This document shows, one piece after another, positions 24,886-33,572 of a stretch of DNA of 64,000 bases. The stretch spans positions 1 to 64,000 of the forward strand of contig JAVBTX010000026.1 of the NCBI GenBank assembly GCA_031555935.1, given 5' to 3'. The notes under the pieces are model-generated. The model was not told where the DNA came from. It did no database searches and worked only from the letters and a program-made list of their open reading frames with translations. Within the stretch, counting starts at the first letter, position 1, and every line of letters begins with the position of its first letter. The translations under genes and the position numbers were made by a program. The stretch is from Roseburia_C sp031555935 (GTDB lineage Bacteria; Bacillota; Clostridia; Lachnospirales; Lachnospiraceae).

Positions 24886-26649
24886 ATGGATATTAAATTA
24901 AAAGAAAAACCATTTTATTTAGATGATGAAGGTGTTGCCTGGGTCGAATCGACTCTGGCATCACTGAGCGAAGCAGAAAAAATCGGACAGTTATTCTGTC
25001 CGGTTGGTGCGGCAGATGATGAAAATGTAATCAAACAACTGACTCAGCAGATCGGTATCGGCGGTATTATGTACCGTCCGGGGCCAGCACAAAATGTCTT
25101 AAAGACACATCAAATGCTACAGGAAAATTCGAAGGTACCAATGTTGTTAGCCGCCAATCTGGAGGCTGGCGGTAACGGAGCAGCATTTGAAGGCACCAAT
25201 TTTGGTAAGCCAATGGGAGTTGCTGCCACCGATGATGATGAAATGGGCTATTGGATGGGCAAGACTGCCTGTGAGGAGGGCGCTGCACTCGGACTGAATT
25301 GGGCCTTTGCACCGATTGTCGATATCGATATGAACTTCCGCAATCCGATTACCAATCTGCGAACCTTTGGCAGTAATCATAAACGTGTCATCCGCATGGC
25401 CAAGGGCTATTTGCGCGCGGCAGATGAGGCTGGACTAGCGGTGTCAATTAAGCATTTTCCAGGTGATGGAGTCGATGAGCGTGACCAGCATCTTTTGACT
25501 AGTGTCAATTCACTTAGCTGTGAGGAATGGGATGCAACTTACGGACAGATTTACCAGACCTTAATTGATGATGGGGCAAAAACGGTAATGGTAGGTCATA
25601 TTGCCCAGCCGGCATACCAAAAAGCATTGGCAAAGGACCCTGCAAAATATGATAAAAAGACGGTTCCAGCAACCCTATCCAGTGAATTAATGCTTTGCCT
25701 ATTACGAGAAAAGTTAGGCTTCAATGGCTTAATCGTTACGGATGCAACGCCAATGTTAGGCTATACCGTAGCAGGTGAACGTTCCCAGCTCGTGCCACTC
25801 TCAATTGCCAGTGGTGCGGATATGTTTTTATTTAACAAGAGCTTGGAGGAAGATTATGCCTCAATGATGGCTGGTTATCAGAATGGTATCATTACGCGCG
25901 AACGACTGGATGAAGCGGTAACGCGAATTTTGGCAACCAAGGCTTCGCTTGGCTTGCATACCAGGCAAAAAGAAGGAACCTTAGTGCCATCGCCAGAAGG
26001 CTTGTCGATTTTACACAGTGAGACTTACCTTGAAAAAGTACGCATCTGCGCTGACAAGGCGGTAACGCTGGTGAAAGATACCCAGAACTTATTACCGCTT
26101 TCACCGGAAAAGACAAAACGCGTGTACTTGAATGTGCTAGAGCCGGAGGGAGCCACTGATACGCCGTTGAAACAGGCATGGAAGGCAAAATTAGAAGCCG
26201 AGGGCTTCGAGGTATTCGTTCGCAATCGTGATACCAATGTTGATATTTTTGGCGCATTTGCCGGAACGAATCAGGACCCGCATGCATTAGAGCTGATGAA
26301 TGAGATGTTTGAAAAGGTTGGTGATTTTAAATCGCGCTATGATTTGGCTATCTATGTAGCCAATTACGAAACGGCCAGCAACAATGTCGTGGTCCGGCTG
26401 CAATGGCAGGGACTGATGGGAATGGGCAATGATGCACCGTGGTTTGTGGGTGAGATACCAACGATGTTTATTAGTTTGGCAAATCCATATCACTTGCTGG
26501 ACGTGCCAATGATAAAGACATTTGTGAATGCCTATACGAACACGCCGGAGGTAATTGATGCAGTGGTTGAGAAGGTAATGGGCCGCAGTGAGTTTCAGGG
26601 CATTTCACCAGTGGATGCTAGTTGCGGTCGGGAAGATACATTATATTGA
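24886..26649 (+). CDS. Glycoside hydrolase family 3, beta-N-acetylhexosaminidase-like
   Basis: The 588-residue protein carries the GH3 catalytic domain with KHFPGDGVDERDQH (near residue 195), close to the NagZ-type KHFPGHG..DSH motif. The nucleophile Asp is in LIVTDATPMLGY (near 286). A second, C-terminal domain (about 370-588) is like that of longer GH3 enzymes. There is no signal peptide, so it is cytoplasmic and works on imported sugars. The start is ambiguous: ATG 24880 overlaps the upstream stop (TGATG), while ATG 24886 has better spacing from ggag. The NagZ-like His/Asp dyad suggests N-acetylhexosaminide substrates, possibly from mucin, chitin or peptidoglycan. This is inference. Confidence 0.85.
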   Translation: MDIKLKEKPFYLDDEGVAWVESTLASLSEAEKIGQLFCPVGAADDENVIKQLTQQIGIGGIMYRPGPAQNVLKTHQMLQENSKVPMLLAANLEAGGNGAAFEGTNFGKPMGVAATDDDEMGYWMGKTACEEGAALGLNWAFAPIVDIDMNFRNPITNLRTFGSNHKRVIRMAKGYLRAADEAGLAVSIKHFPGDGVDERDQHLLTSVNSLSCEEWDATYGQIYQTLIDDGAKTVMVGHIAQPAYQKALAKDPAKYDKKTVPATLSSELMLCLLREKLGFNGLIVTDATPMLGYTVAGERSQLVPLSIASGADMFLFNKSLEEDYASMMAGYQNGIITRERLDEAVTRILATKASLGLHTRQKEGTLVPSPEGLSILHSETYLEKVRICADKAVTLVKDTQNLLPLSPEKTKRVYLNVLEPEGATDTPLKQAWKAKLEAEGFEVFVRNRDTNVDIFGAFAGTNQDPHALELMNEMFEKVGDFKSRYDLAIYVANYETASNNVVVRLQWQGLMGMGNDAPWFVGEIPTMFISLANPYHLLDVPMIKTFVNAYTNTPEVIDAVVEKVMGRSEFQGISPVDASCGREDTLY

Positions 26650-26679
26650 CCAGTAAATGTACATGTTGAAGAATAAAAG

Positions 26680-26725
26680 GGCGCACCGATACTCAAAGGA
26701 AGTTATCGGTGACGCCACTTTTTTT
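26680..26725 (+). terminator. Intrinsic terminator of the esterase-GH3 operon
   Basis: A 12-bp stem with one bulged A (26680-26691 with 26704-26716) is followed by a seven-T run. Confidence 0.88.
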
Positions 26726-26747
26726 AGTTATGAAAAGATTTCATCCC

Positions 26748-26805
26748 TTGACAAGTAAATAATATGGGAGTAATATGTTTGATGTCAAACAGTCAGATGT
26801 CAAAC
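26748..26805 (+). promoter_or_regulatory. Consensus promoter and overlapping MarR-type operator
   Basis: TTGACA (26748-26753) and TAATAT (26771-26776) are separated by exactly 17 bases. Directly after the -10 box, gtttgatgtcaaac (26777-26790) is a palindrome with 6-bp arms. The element gatgtcaaac occurs again at 26796-26805, 15 bases downstream. The sites cover the transcription start, so binding of the MarR product encoded next would block its own operon. Confidence 0.75.
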
Positions 26806-26820
26806 AAGAGGGGTATAAGG

Positions 26821-27258
26821 ATGGATAAAAACTATATTGGTTTACAGTTACGCTCATTACATAATATTATCAATCGCTACATGGAAAATAAATCACATAA
26901 GCAGGATATCGACCGGATTACATGTACCAATGGCTGGATTATTGGCTATATTACGGAGAACAGCAGGCGGGATGTCTACCAGCGGGATTTGGAAAAAGAA
27001 TTTCATATTACCCGCTCAACGGCCTCTAAGGTGGTCAACTTAATGGAACAAAAGGGGTTTATTCGTCGCGAAAGTGTGGCCGGTGATGCAAGATTAAAGC
27101 GGCTGGTACTGACAGAAAAAGCACAGGCACATGCAAAACAATTTGAAGATGATATGAATTCTCTGGAAAATAGACTGATTAAAGGATTTTCAGAAGCAGA
27201 AATCGAAAATCTGCGCTCTTACATTGAACGTTTGAAAAAAAATATTGAAATGGAATAG
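26821..27258 (+). CDS. MarR-family transcriptional regulator
   Basis: This 145-residue winged-helix protein has the MarR layout: an N-terminal helix, a recognition region (QRDLEKEFHITRSTASKVVN), a wing (RRESVAGDARLKRLVLTEKA) and a C-terminal dimerisation helix. The ATG at 26821 is chosen because upstream in-frame ATGs overlap the operator. The stop is nine bases before the first ABC exporter gene. It probably represses this operon and releases DNA when an exported compound binds. Confidence 0.88.
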   Translation: MDKNYIGLQLRSLHNIINRYMENKSHKQDIDRITCTNGWIIGYITENSRRDVYQRDLEKEFHITRSTASKVVNLMEQKGFIRRESVAGDARLKRLVLTEKAQAHAKQFEDDMNSLENRLIKGFSEAEIENLRSYIERLKKNIEME

Positions 27259-27267
27259 GAGGTCACG

Positions 27268-29019
27268 ATGATTAGAAAACTAGCACAAAGTATCAAAGAA
27301 TATAAAAAGCCTTCCATATTAGCACCAGTGGCAGTTACCTTTGAAGTAATTTTAGAAGTTATCATTCCACTATTGATGGCGAATCTAATCGATTATGGAA
27401 TTGATGGCGGAAATATGAATTACATCCTAAAAATGGGATTATTTCTGTTGATTTCGGCATTTATCTCATTGTTTTTTGGTGCAATAGCGGGAAGATATGC
27501 AGCAATTGCATCAAGTGGATTTGCGAAGAATCTGCGCAAGGACATGTATTTTAATGTTCAGAACTTTTCATTTTCCAATATTGATAAGTTCTCGACGGCA
27601 AGCATCGTAACAAGGTTAACCACCGACGTAACAAATGTTCAGAATGCCTATCAGATGATTATTCGAATGGCGGTTCGTTCACCGGTGATGTTAGTATTTT
27701 CGGTAATCGCAGCATTTAAAATTAATGCTCGTTTAACCTTCATATTTATTGCCTGTATCCCGGTGCTGGCGATTGGCTTATTTTTGATTATGCAAAAGGC
27801 ACATCCGATTTTTGAGCGGGTGTTCAAAACCTATGATAAACTAAATCGGGTCGTACAGGAAAATCTGCATGGCATTCGGGTCGTGAAATCATTTGTCCGC
27901 GAGGACTTTGAAAATGATAAATTTCAGGATATTTCCGAGGATATTTATCAAGACTTTTCGAAGGCCGAAAAAACCCTAGCTTATAATATGCCGTTAATGC
28001 AGGTTTGTATGTATACCTGTATGATCTTAGTGTCATGGTTTGGGGCCAGAACAATCGTTGCAAGCGGCGGGAATCCTGCCGAAGGATTATCAACCGGCGG
28101 ACTGATGAGTCTGATTACCTATGCAATGCAGATTTTGATGAGCTTGATGATGTTGTCGATGGTATTCGTTATGATTACGATTTCTCGTGCATCAGCAGAG
28201 CGAATTGTTGAGGTTCTGGAAGAAGAGAGCGACTTGCAAAATGGCGAAAATCCAATTTACGAGGTAAAAGACGGTACCATCAATTTTGACCATGTCAATT
28301 TTACCTATCATAAAGGAACGGAAAAACCAGTTCTTAATGATGTTAACTTACAAATTAGTTCCGGTCAGACAATCGGTATTATCGGTGGCACAGGTTCCTC
28401 CAAATCCAGTCTGGTGCAGCTAATCCCGAGACTTTATGACGTGACGGCTGGAGCGGTCTATGTGGGCGGTGAGGATGTTCGTAACTATGATATTGAAGCG
28501 TTACGAAATCAAGTGGCAGTGGTGCTGCAAAAAAATGTTCTGTTTTCCGGAACCATTAAGGAAAACCTTCTCTGGGGCAACCCGGATGCAACCGAGGCAG
28601 AAATGATTCATGCCTGCAAATTAGCCCAGGCAGATGATTTTATTGAAAAATTCCCAGCCGGCTACGATACATATATTGAACAGGGCGGCAGTAACGTGTC
28701 GGGTGGTCAAAAACAGCGGCTCTGTATTGCGAGAGCATTATTAAAGAAACCAAAGATTTTAATTTTAGACGATTCTACCAGTGCGGTCGATACGAAAACA
28801 GATGCTCTGATTCGGAAAGCATTCCGTGAGGAAATACCAGAAACAACAAAGATTATCATTGCCCAGCGGGTATCTTCGGTGCAGGATGCAGACCAGATTG
28901 TGGTAATGGACGATGGACAGATTATGGCAGTTGGAAAACATGAAGATTTGTTGGAAACTAGTCCGATTTACATAGAGATATTTGAATTACAGCAAAAAGG
29001 AGGCGACGATAATGAGTAA
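27268..29019 (+). CDS. Heterodimeric ABC exporter, subunit with degenerate ATP site
   Basis: The 583-residue protein has six membrane helices followed by an ATPase domain. Walker A is GGTGSSKSS and the signature is intact (VSGGQKQR). In the Walker B region the catalytic Glu is replaced by Asp (LILDDSTSAVD), and the switch His is Gln (IIIAQRVSS). These are the marks of the non-catalytic-site partner in heterodimeric type IV exporters such as TM287/288 or BmrCD. The RBS is aggaggtcacg. The partner gene overlaps its end by 8 bases. Likely role: drug or peptide export. Confidence 0.9.
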   Translation: MIRKLAQSIKEYKKPSILAPVAVTFEVILEVIIPLLMANLIDYGIDGGNMNYILKMGLFLLISAFISLFFGAIAGRYAAIASSGFAKNLRKDMYFNVQNFSFSNIDKFSTASIVTRLTTDVTNVQNAYQMIIRMAVRSPVMLVFSVIAAFKINARLTFIFIACIPVLAIGLFLIMQKAHPIFERVFKTYDKLNRVVQENLHGIRVVKSFVREDFENDKFQDISEDIYQDFSKAEKTLAYNMPLMQVCMYTCMILVSWFGARTIVASGGNPAEGLSTGGLMSLITYAMQILMSLMMLSMVFVMITISRASAERIVEVLEEESDLQNGENPIYEVKDGTINFDHVNFTYHKGTEKPVLNDVNLQISSGQTIGIIGGTGSSKSSLVQLIPRLYDVTAGAVYVGGEDVRNYDIEALRNQVAVVLQKNVLFSGTIKENLLWGNPDATEAEMIHACKLAQADDFIEKFPAGYDTYIEQGGSNVSGGQKQRLCIARALLKKPKILILDDSTSAVDTKTDALIRKAFREEIPETTKIIIAQRVSSVQDADQIVVMDDGQIMAVGKHEDLLETSPIYIEIFELQQKGGDDNE

Positions 29020-30931
29020 AGAAATGAATCCGGCATCGGGAAAAAGACCTCCACAAAAAGTAAGCAAAGAAACCGTAAAGCGTCTGCTGTCTTATTTATT
29101 TGCATACAAGGCACAGTTAATCGCAGTAGTAATCTGTATTATCATCAGTGCCGTTGCCAGTGTCAGTGCGTCGGTATTTATTAAAACATTAATCGATGAT
29201 TATATTGAACCGCTGCTAATTGAAGCAGTACCAGACTTTTCCGGTTTGCTAAAGATTTTAATCCTAATGGGTTCCATCTATCTGTTGGGAACCTTGGCAA
29301 CCCTAATCTATAACAAAGTAATGGTTGTCATTGCGCAGGGAACGTTAAAGAAAATTCGTGATGATATGTTTGCCCACATGCAGACCTTGCCAATTAAATA
29401 TTTTGATACTCATACCCACGGCGATGTAATGAGTCATTATACCAATGATACCGATACGTTGCGGCAAATGATAGCAATGAGTATGCCACAAGTATTTTCA
29501 TCGATCATAACGATTGTCGCAGTATTTTTTGCCATGCTGTCAGTGAGTGTGTGGCTGACCTTGTTTGTTGTCGTCTGTATGTTTATTATTATGCGGGTAA
29601 TTGGAACCATTTCTGGTCGGAGCCGTAAATATTTTATCAGACAGCAGCAGTCAATCGGTGATGTCAACGGTTATATCGAAGAAATGATTAATGGTCAGAA
29701 GGTAATCAAGGTATTCTGTCATGAGGAAGAGGCAAAGGCTGGCTTTGATGAAAAGAATGAGCATTTATTTGAAGATGCCTCCGCGGCCAATATTTTTGCC
29801 AACATTCTGATGCCAATATCGAATAACATGGGTTATATTTTATATGTATTAATTGCCGTGGTCGGTGGTGCAATGGCACTAGCCGGGCTAACGAATTTCT
29901 GCCTTACCGGTGTCGGCGTAGTATCTTTAGGTATGATAGCTTCATTTTTACAGCTATCGCGCAGCTTTATTCAGCCAATTAGTCAGGTTTCTCAGCAATT
30001 GGCCTCGGTCATTATGGCGCTTGCTGGTGCTGAACGTATTTTTAAACTGATGGATGAAAATAGTGAAACCGATGAAGGCTATGTAACACTGGTAAATGCT
30101 AAGCAGGAAAATGGCGAAATCAAAGAAACCACAGAGCGGACCGGACTATGGGCGTGGAAACACCCACATGCCGATGGCACGATAACCTACACTGAGTTAA
30201 AGGGTGAGGTTACCTTAGATGATGTTGACTTTGGCTATAATGAGGAAAAGACGGTTCTTCATAATGTCACACTCTACGCCGAGCAGGGGCAGAAGCTGGC
30301 TTTTGTTGGTGCGACCGGAGCTGGTAAAACGACGATTACAAACTTAATCAATCGTTTCTATGATATTGCTGATGGAAAAATAAGATACGATGGGATAAAT
30401 ATTAACAAAATAAAAAAGGCGGATTTAAGACGTTCGCTTGGTGTGGTACTACAAGATGTTAATCTATTTACCGGAACCGTTATGGACAATATTCGTTATG
30501 GTAAACTAGATGCCACCGATACAGAATGTATGGAAGCAGCGAAGCTGGCTAATGCCGATGGCTTTATCCGGATGTTACCAGAGGGTTATCAGACGGTATT
30601 AGAAGGCGATGGCAGCGGCTTGTCACAAGGCCAGCGTCAGCTATTATCTATTGCCCGTGCCGCGGTAGCTGACCCGCCAGTAATGATATTAGATGAGGCG
30701 ACGTCCTCAATTGATACGCGAACCGAATCCATTGTTCAAAAGGGCATGGATGCACTGATGCAGGGCAGAACCGTATTTGTAATTGCCCATCGGCTGTCGA
30801 CCGTGCAGAATTCGGATGTTATTATGGTGCTTGAGATGGGCCATATTATTGAGCGTGGTAACCATAAGAGCCTAATTGAGAAAAAAGGGAAATATTATAG
30901 CTTGTATACCGGAGCGTTTGAGCTGGAATAG
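29012..30931 (+). CDS. Heterodimeric ABC exporter, catalytic subunit
   Basis: The ATG at 29012 follows aaaggaggcgacgata. The 640-residue product has six membrane helices and an ATPase domain with Walker A GATGAGKTT, Walker B VMILDEATSSID with the catalytic Glu, and switch His in VIAHRLS. Its signature, LSQGQRQL, deviates at the third position from LSGGQ, which is the usual complement in such heterodimers. An extension of about 30 residues between the membrane and nucleotide-binding parts (about 370-400) is typical of the second subunit. Confidence 0.9.
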   Translation: MSKEMNPASGKRPPQKVSKETVKRLLSYLFAYKAQLIAVVICIIISAVASVSASVFIKTLIDDYIEPLLIEAVPDFSGLLKILILMGSIYLLGTLATLIYNKVMVVIAQGTLKKIRDDMFAHMQTLPIKYFDTHTHGDVMSHYTNDTDTLRQMIAMSMPQVFSSIITIVAVFFAMLSVSVWLTLFVVVCMFIIMRVIGTISGRSRKYFIRQQQSIGDVNGYIEEMINGQKVIKVFCHEEEAKAGFDEKNEHLFEDASAANIFANILMPISNNMGYILYVLIAVVGGAMALAGLTNFCLTGVGVVSLGMIASFLQLSRSFIQPISQVSQQLASVIMALAGAERIFKLMDENSETDEGYVTLVNAKQENGEIKETTERTGLWAWKHPHADGTITYTELKGEVTLDDVDFGYNEEKTVLHNVTLYAEQGQKLAFVGATGAGKTTITNLINRFYDIADGKIRYDGININKIKKADLRRSLGVVLQDVNLFTGTVMDNIRYGKLDATDTECMEAAKLANADGFIRMLPEGYQTVLEGDGSGLSQGQRQLLSIARAAVADPPVMILDEATSSIDTRTESIVQKGMDALMQGRTVFVIAHRLSTVQNSDVIMVLEMGHIIERGNHKSLIEKKGKYYSLYTGAFELE

Positions 30932-30968
30932 GTAAAAAAGTTTATGGAAATTTAATAGTAATTATTTT

Positions 30969-31017
30969 AGGCAGATGCTATACTGATAATATCATTATCA
31001 AAGGCATCTGCCTTTTT
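30969..31017 (+). terminator. Intrinsic terminator of the MarR-exporter operon
   Basis: A perfect 10-bp stem, aggcagatgc (30969-30978) with gcatctgcct (31004-31013), is followed by five T. The loop is 25 bases and itself contains a small inverted repeat (gataat / attatc). Confidence 0.9.
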
Positions 31018-31022
31018 AATAT

Positions 31023-31077
31023 ATGGATATGTTGTATATCCATGTTACATATCTACCCAAGGTTTGTAAATGCAAAC
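31023..31077 (+). other. Two small hairpins in the 224-bp gene-free stretch
   Basis: An 8-bp perfect hairpin, atggatat (31023-31030) with atatccat (31036-31043), and a 5-bp one, gtttg (31062-31066) with caaac (31073-31077), lie between the exporter terminator and the PD-(D/E)XK pseudogene. Nothing else is seen except the aaggagg RBS at 31143. Confidence 0.4.
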
Positions 31078-31155
31078 TCGTTATTTTTTCTGGCGCATCA
31101 GCCGTGAAATCACACATTATCAGTAATTCTAATCTACAATTCTAAGGAGGTATTC

Positions 31156-32126
31156 ATGTCACGTAACATTCGGGAAAATCAGATTCAATCAAGAAGCGAG
31201 GTATTAAAAAAGATTGGGCAATCAAATGAAATGAAGGAAAAGTTTGAGGCATTAAATGAAGCATTTAAAGAAAGGCTCTTAGAGTTCTGCGAGGGTGCCA
31301 GAGGCATCCCGTTGACCTATGACCCATTTTTCAAGAAAATATTTAGTCCAGAGGAGCACCCCGAACGTTTGTCAAGGCTGCTTAGTTTATTGCTGGGTGA
31401 ACAGGTAACTGTACGAAGAGTGCTTTTGAACGAAGGGAGTCGAATTCTGGAAGAGGGAACCTTGTTAATTATGGACGTTGTAGTAGAACTTGAAGACGGC
31501 TCCATTGCCAATGTAGAAATCCAAAAAATTGCATATCTTTTTCCGGGAGAGCGAGCAGCGTGCTATTCCTCAGATTTGGTAATGAGACAATATTCAAAAG
31601 TAAGAACGGAAAAGGGCAAAAAGTTCTCTTATAAGGATTTAAAAAAGGTGTATACGATTGTTTTTTGGAACGCAGTGGAGCAGAGTTCAAAGCGTTTAAT
31701 AAATCTTTCTTACATAAATTCCGACAGCAGTCAGATACTGGACTACAAATGGATTTGCTGCAGGAATATTTGTTTGTGCCACTTGACATCTTTCGTGAAA
31801 TAAAGCACAATAAAATTAAAGAGGAAATTGATGCTTGGCTCCATTGCATTGCTTCCGATGAACCGGAAGTGATACAGGCTATCATTGAAAAGTATCCTCA
31901 GTTTGAAGCGATATATGCGGAGATAAGCTTGTTCCGTCAGGATGTGGGAGGTGTGTTGAATATGTTTTCAGAAGCCTTAAGAATTTTAGACCAGAATACA
32001 GTGCAGTATATGATTGATGATTTGAAGGAACAAATTGTTGAAAAGGATGTATTGATAGAAACGCAGTCGAAAGAATTAGAAGAACTATCCAGGCGCATCG
32101 AAGAACTAGAGAAACAACTAAAATAA
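31156..32126 (+). pseudogene. PD-(D/E)XK nuclease family (Rpn/transposase-like) gene, frameshifted
   Basis: The first frame (31156 to about 31666) encodes an N-terminus with the fold pattern of the PD-(D/E)XK family transposase/Rpn group: LTYDPFFKKIFS, then the core acidic residues in LLIMDVVVELEDGSIANVEIQ. After KKVYTIVF the frame is wrong; the natural continuation (ERSGAEFKAFNKSFLHKFR) is in the next frame, open to 32126, ending in a Glu/Lys coiled coil. The break is at a run of six T (31661-31666); one more T would restore a single protein of about 323 residues. The RBS aaggaggtattc is good. Either it is a true one-base loss, a sequencing error, or slippage on the T-run restores some protein. 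Confidence 0.82.
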
Positions 32127-32139
32127 CATGTTGAACCAT

Positions 32140-32184
32140 AAGGAGCAATCGCATCTTTTTGAGCGACTGCTCCTTCTTTCTTTT
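32140..32184 (+). terminator. Intrinsic terminator after the PD-(D/E)XK gene
   Basis: A 13-bp stem with one mismatch, aaggagcaatcgc (32140-32152) with gcgactgctcctt (32163-32175), is followed by a T-rich stretch. Confidence 0.8.
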
Positions 32185-32225
32185 ATTTCAAACTATTTAA
32201 AAATAATATCGTATATATATTTAGA

Positions 32226-32239
32226 ATGTTTGCAAACAT
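32226..32239. promoter_or_regulatory. 14-bp perfect palindrome before the ECF sigma gene
   Basis: The perfect palindrome atgtttgcaaacat lies 19 bases before the sigma factor start, behind an AT-rich stretch that could hold the -10 box. It may be an operator. Confidence 0.45.
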
Positions 32240-32257
32240 CTACCGCAGGAGGATTTC

Positions 32258-32806
32258 ATGGATAATGAACTGCAGTTAATTCGAAGAGTAAAAAAACAAA
32301 ATGACAAAGATGCGGCGAATACACTGGTACAAAGTTACTACCGCGAGATATTTGCCTACGTTTACCGTCAGACCGGCGAGGAAGAATTGACGAAGGATTT
32401 GACCCAGGATATTTTCTATCATATGCTGCGGGGAATTGTGGGCTTTGACCGAACCAAAGCGGCGTTTCGCACCTGGTTATATCGTATCGCCCGTAATTGT
32501 CTGACCGATTATTATCGCAGCCGGGCCTGCCAATATCAAAGAGTCACAGATACGATCGATGAAATCAGTTTGGGCACAACGGATGATTTTGTGCCAGAAC
32601 TATTAAAAAAGGAAACCGTTCGGGAAGCGATGGAGAAATTGGCACAGTTGGAGAAGACAATGATATCTATTTTCCAGCTGAAATGGTTTGAAGAAAAGAC
32701 TTTTTCCGAAATCGGGAATATATTGCAAATTCCGGAATCCACGGCGAAGACGAAATACTATCAAGCGCTAAAAATTCTCAGAGAGGAGATGAAAGCAAAT
32801 GAGTAA
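32258..32806 (+). CDS. ECF-type RNA polymerase sigma factor
   Basis: The 182-residue protein has sigma region 2 (YREIFAYVYRQTGEEELTKDLTQDIF, with FRTWLYRIARN following) and region 4 (FEEKTFSEIGNILQIPESTAKTKYYQALK). Regions 1 and 3 are missing, which defines group 4 (ECF). The RBS aggaggatttc precedes the ATG. Its stop overlaps the ATG of the following membrane protein gene by 8 bases, an arrangement typical for sigma/anti-sigma pairs. Confidence 0.9.
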   Translation: MDNELQLIRRVKKQNDKDAANTLVQSYYREIFAYVYRQTGEEELTKDLTQDIFYHMLRGIVGFDRTKAAFRTWLYRIARNCLTDYYRSRACQYQRVTDTIDEISLGTTDDFVPELLKKETVREAMEKLAQLEKTMISIFQLKWFEEKTFSEIGNILQIPESTAKTKYYQALKILREEMKANE

Positions 32807-33572
32807 AACGATAAGAGATGTAATTTTAGAAGAAGAGATACCATTTCCTTCAAGCGCAGAGCAGGCGCAGGAAATACGGAAGATTGTAGGAAAGGCAATG
32901 CCAGCAGAGCAAAACGGCTTCATGACAATACTTTCCACGATTAAGCAAATCGGCCTCAGAAATATTTTTTATCAATCGGGAATGGTATTTGAATTTGCGA
33001 TGGTACTATTTCTAATTGGCTTTGTAGGTGTTTTTTTCATAGCAGATAGGGGTGCGATGGCAGGTTATTTGGTAATTGGAATATTTCCCGTGCTGCATCT
33101 ACTGCTAAGCATTTTTATGATTTGGCAGGAAGGCCAGCAGAATATGATAGAACTGAAAATGTCATTGCGTTATTCAGTGCCGGTCATAGCTTGCCTGCGG
33201 ATGTTGCTATACAGCTTGATTGCATTGGGGGCGGATATTATCGGAATTGTTATCATGCAATACCGATTCCCGATAGAGCTATCAATCGTTGCAGCGGGAT
33301 TTTCATTCCTGTTTTTATTTGCCTTTCTGTCCTTGCAGATAATCCTGCGCTGGGGTAATGAGAGGGGTCTGCTATTTTTGCTCGTGGGATGGATTGCTGT
33401 CTGCGCTTTGTTATACCGTCTGGGAGGGGCGCTGCACCAGATTTTGTTTGTGACAATTCCAATTTATGTTCATATCCTAGCAGGTCTAATCTGGTTTTGT
33501 TTATTTATCATAAAAATTGAAAAAGTAGTAAAGGAGGAAGCAAAAAGCGTATGCTATCAATCAATCATGTGA
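32799..33572 (+). CDS. Polytopic membrane protein, possible anti-sigma factor
   Basis: The 257-residue product has a soluble N-terminus of about 65 residues, with a short acidic and Pro-containing start (EEEIPFPSSAEQAQEIRKI), followed by about six hydrophobic helices. I do not recognise a named family. The overlap with the sigma gene and the cytoplasmic N-terminus make a membrane anti-sigma role plausible. Alternatively it belongs to the ABC system, since the ATPase gene overlaps its end by 22 bases. No zinc-binding HxxxCxxC is visible. Confidence 0.75.
   Translation: MSKTIRDVILEEEIPFPSSAEQAQEIRKIVGKAMPAEQNGFMTILSTIKQIGLRNIFYQSGMVFEFAMVLFLIGFVGVFFIADRGAMAGYLVIGIFPVLHLLLSIFMIWQEGQQNMIELKMSLRYSVPVIACLRMLLYSLIALGADIIGIVIMQYRFPIELSIVAAGFSFLFLFAFLSLQIILRWGNERGLLFLLVGWIAVCALLYRLGGALHQILFVTIPIYVHILAGLIWFCLFIIKIEKVVKEEAKSVCYQSIM

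Noticed and set aside
31469..31885. 138-residue minus-strand frame spanning the PD-(D/E)XK frameshift
   Set aside because: No RBS; the plus-strand protein is recognisable on both sides of the frameshift.
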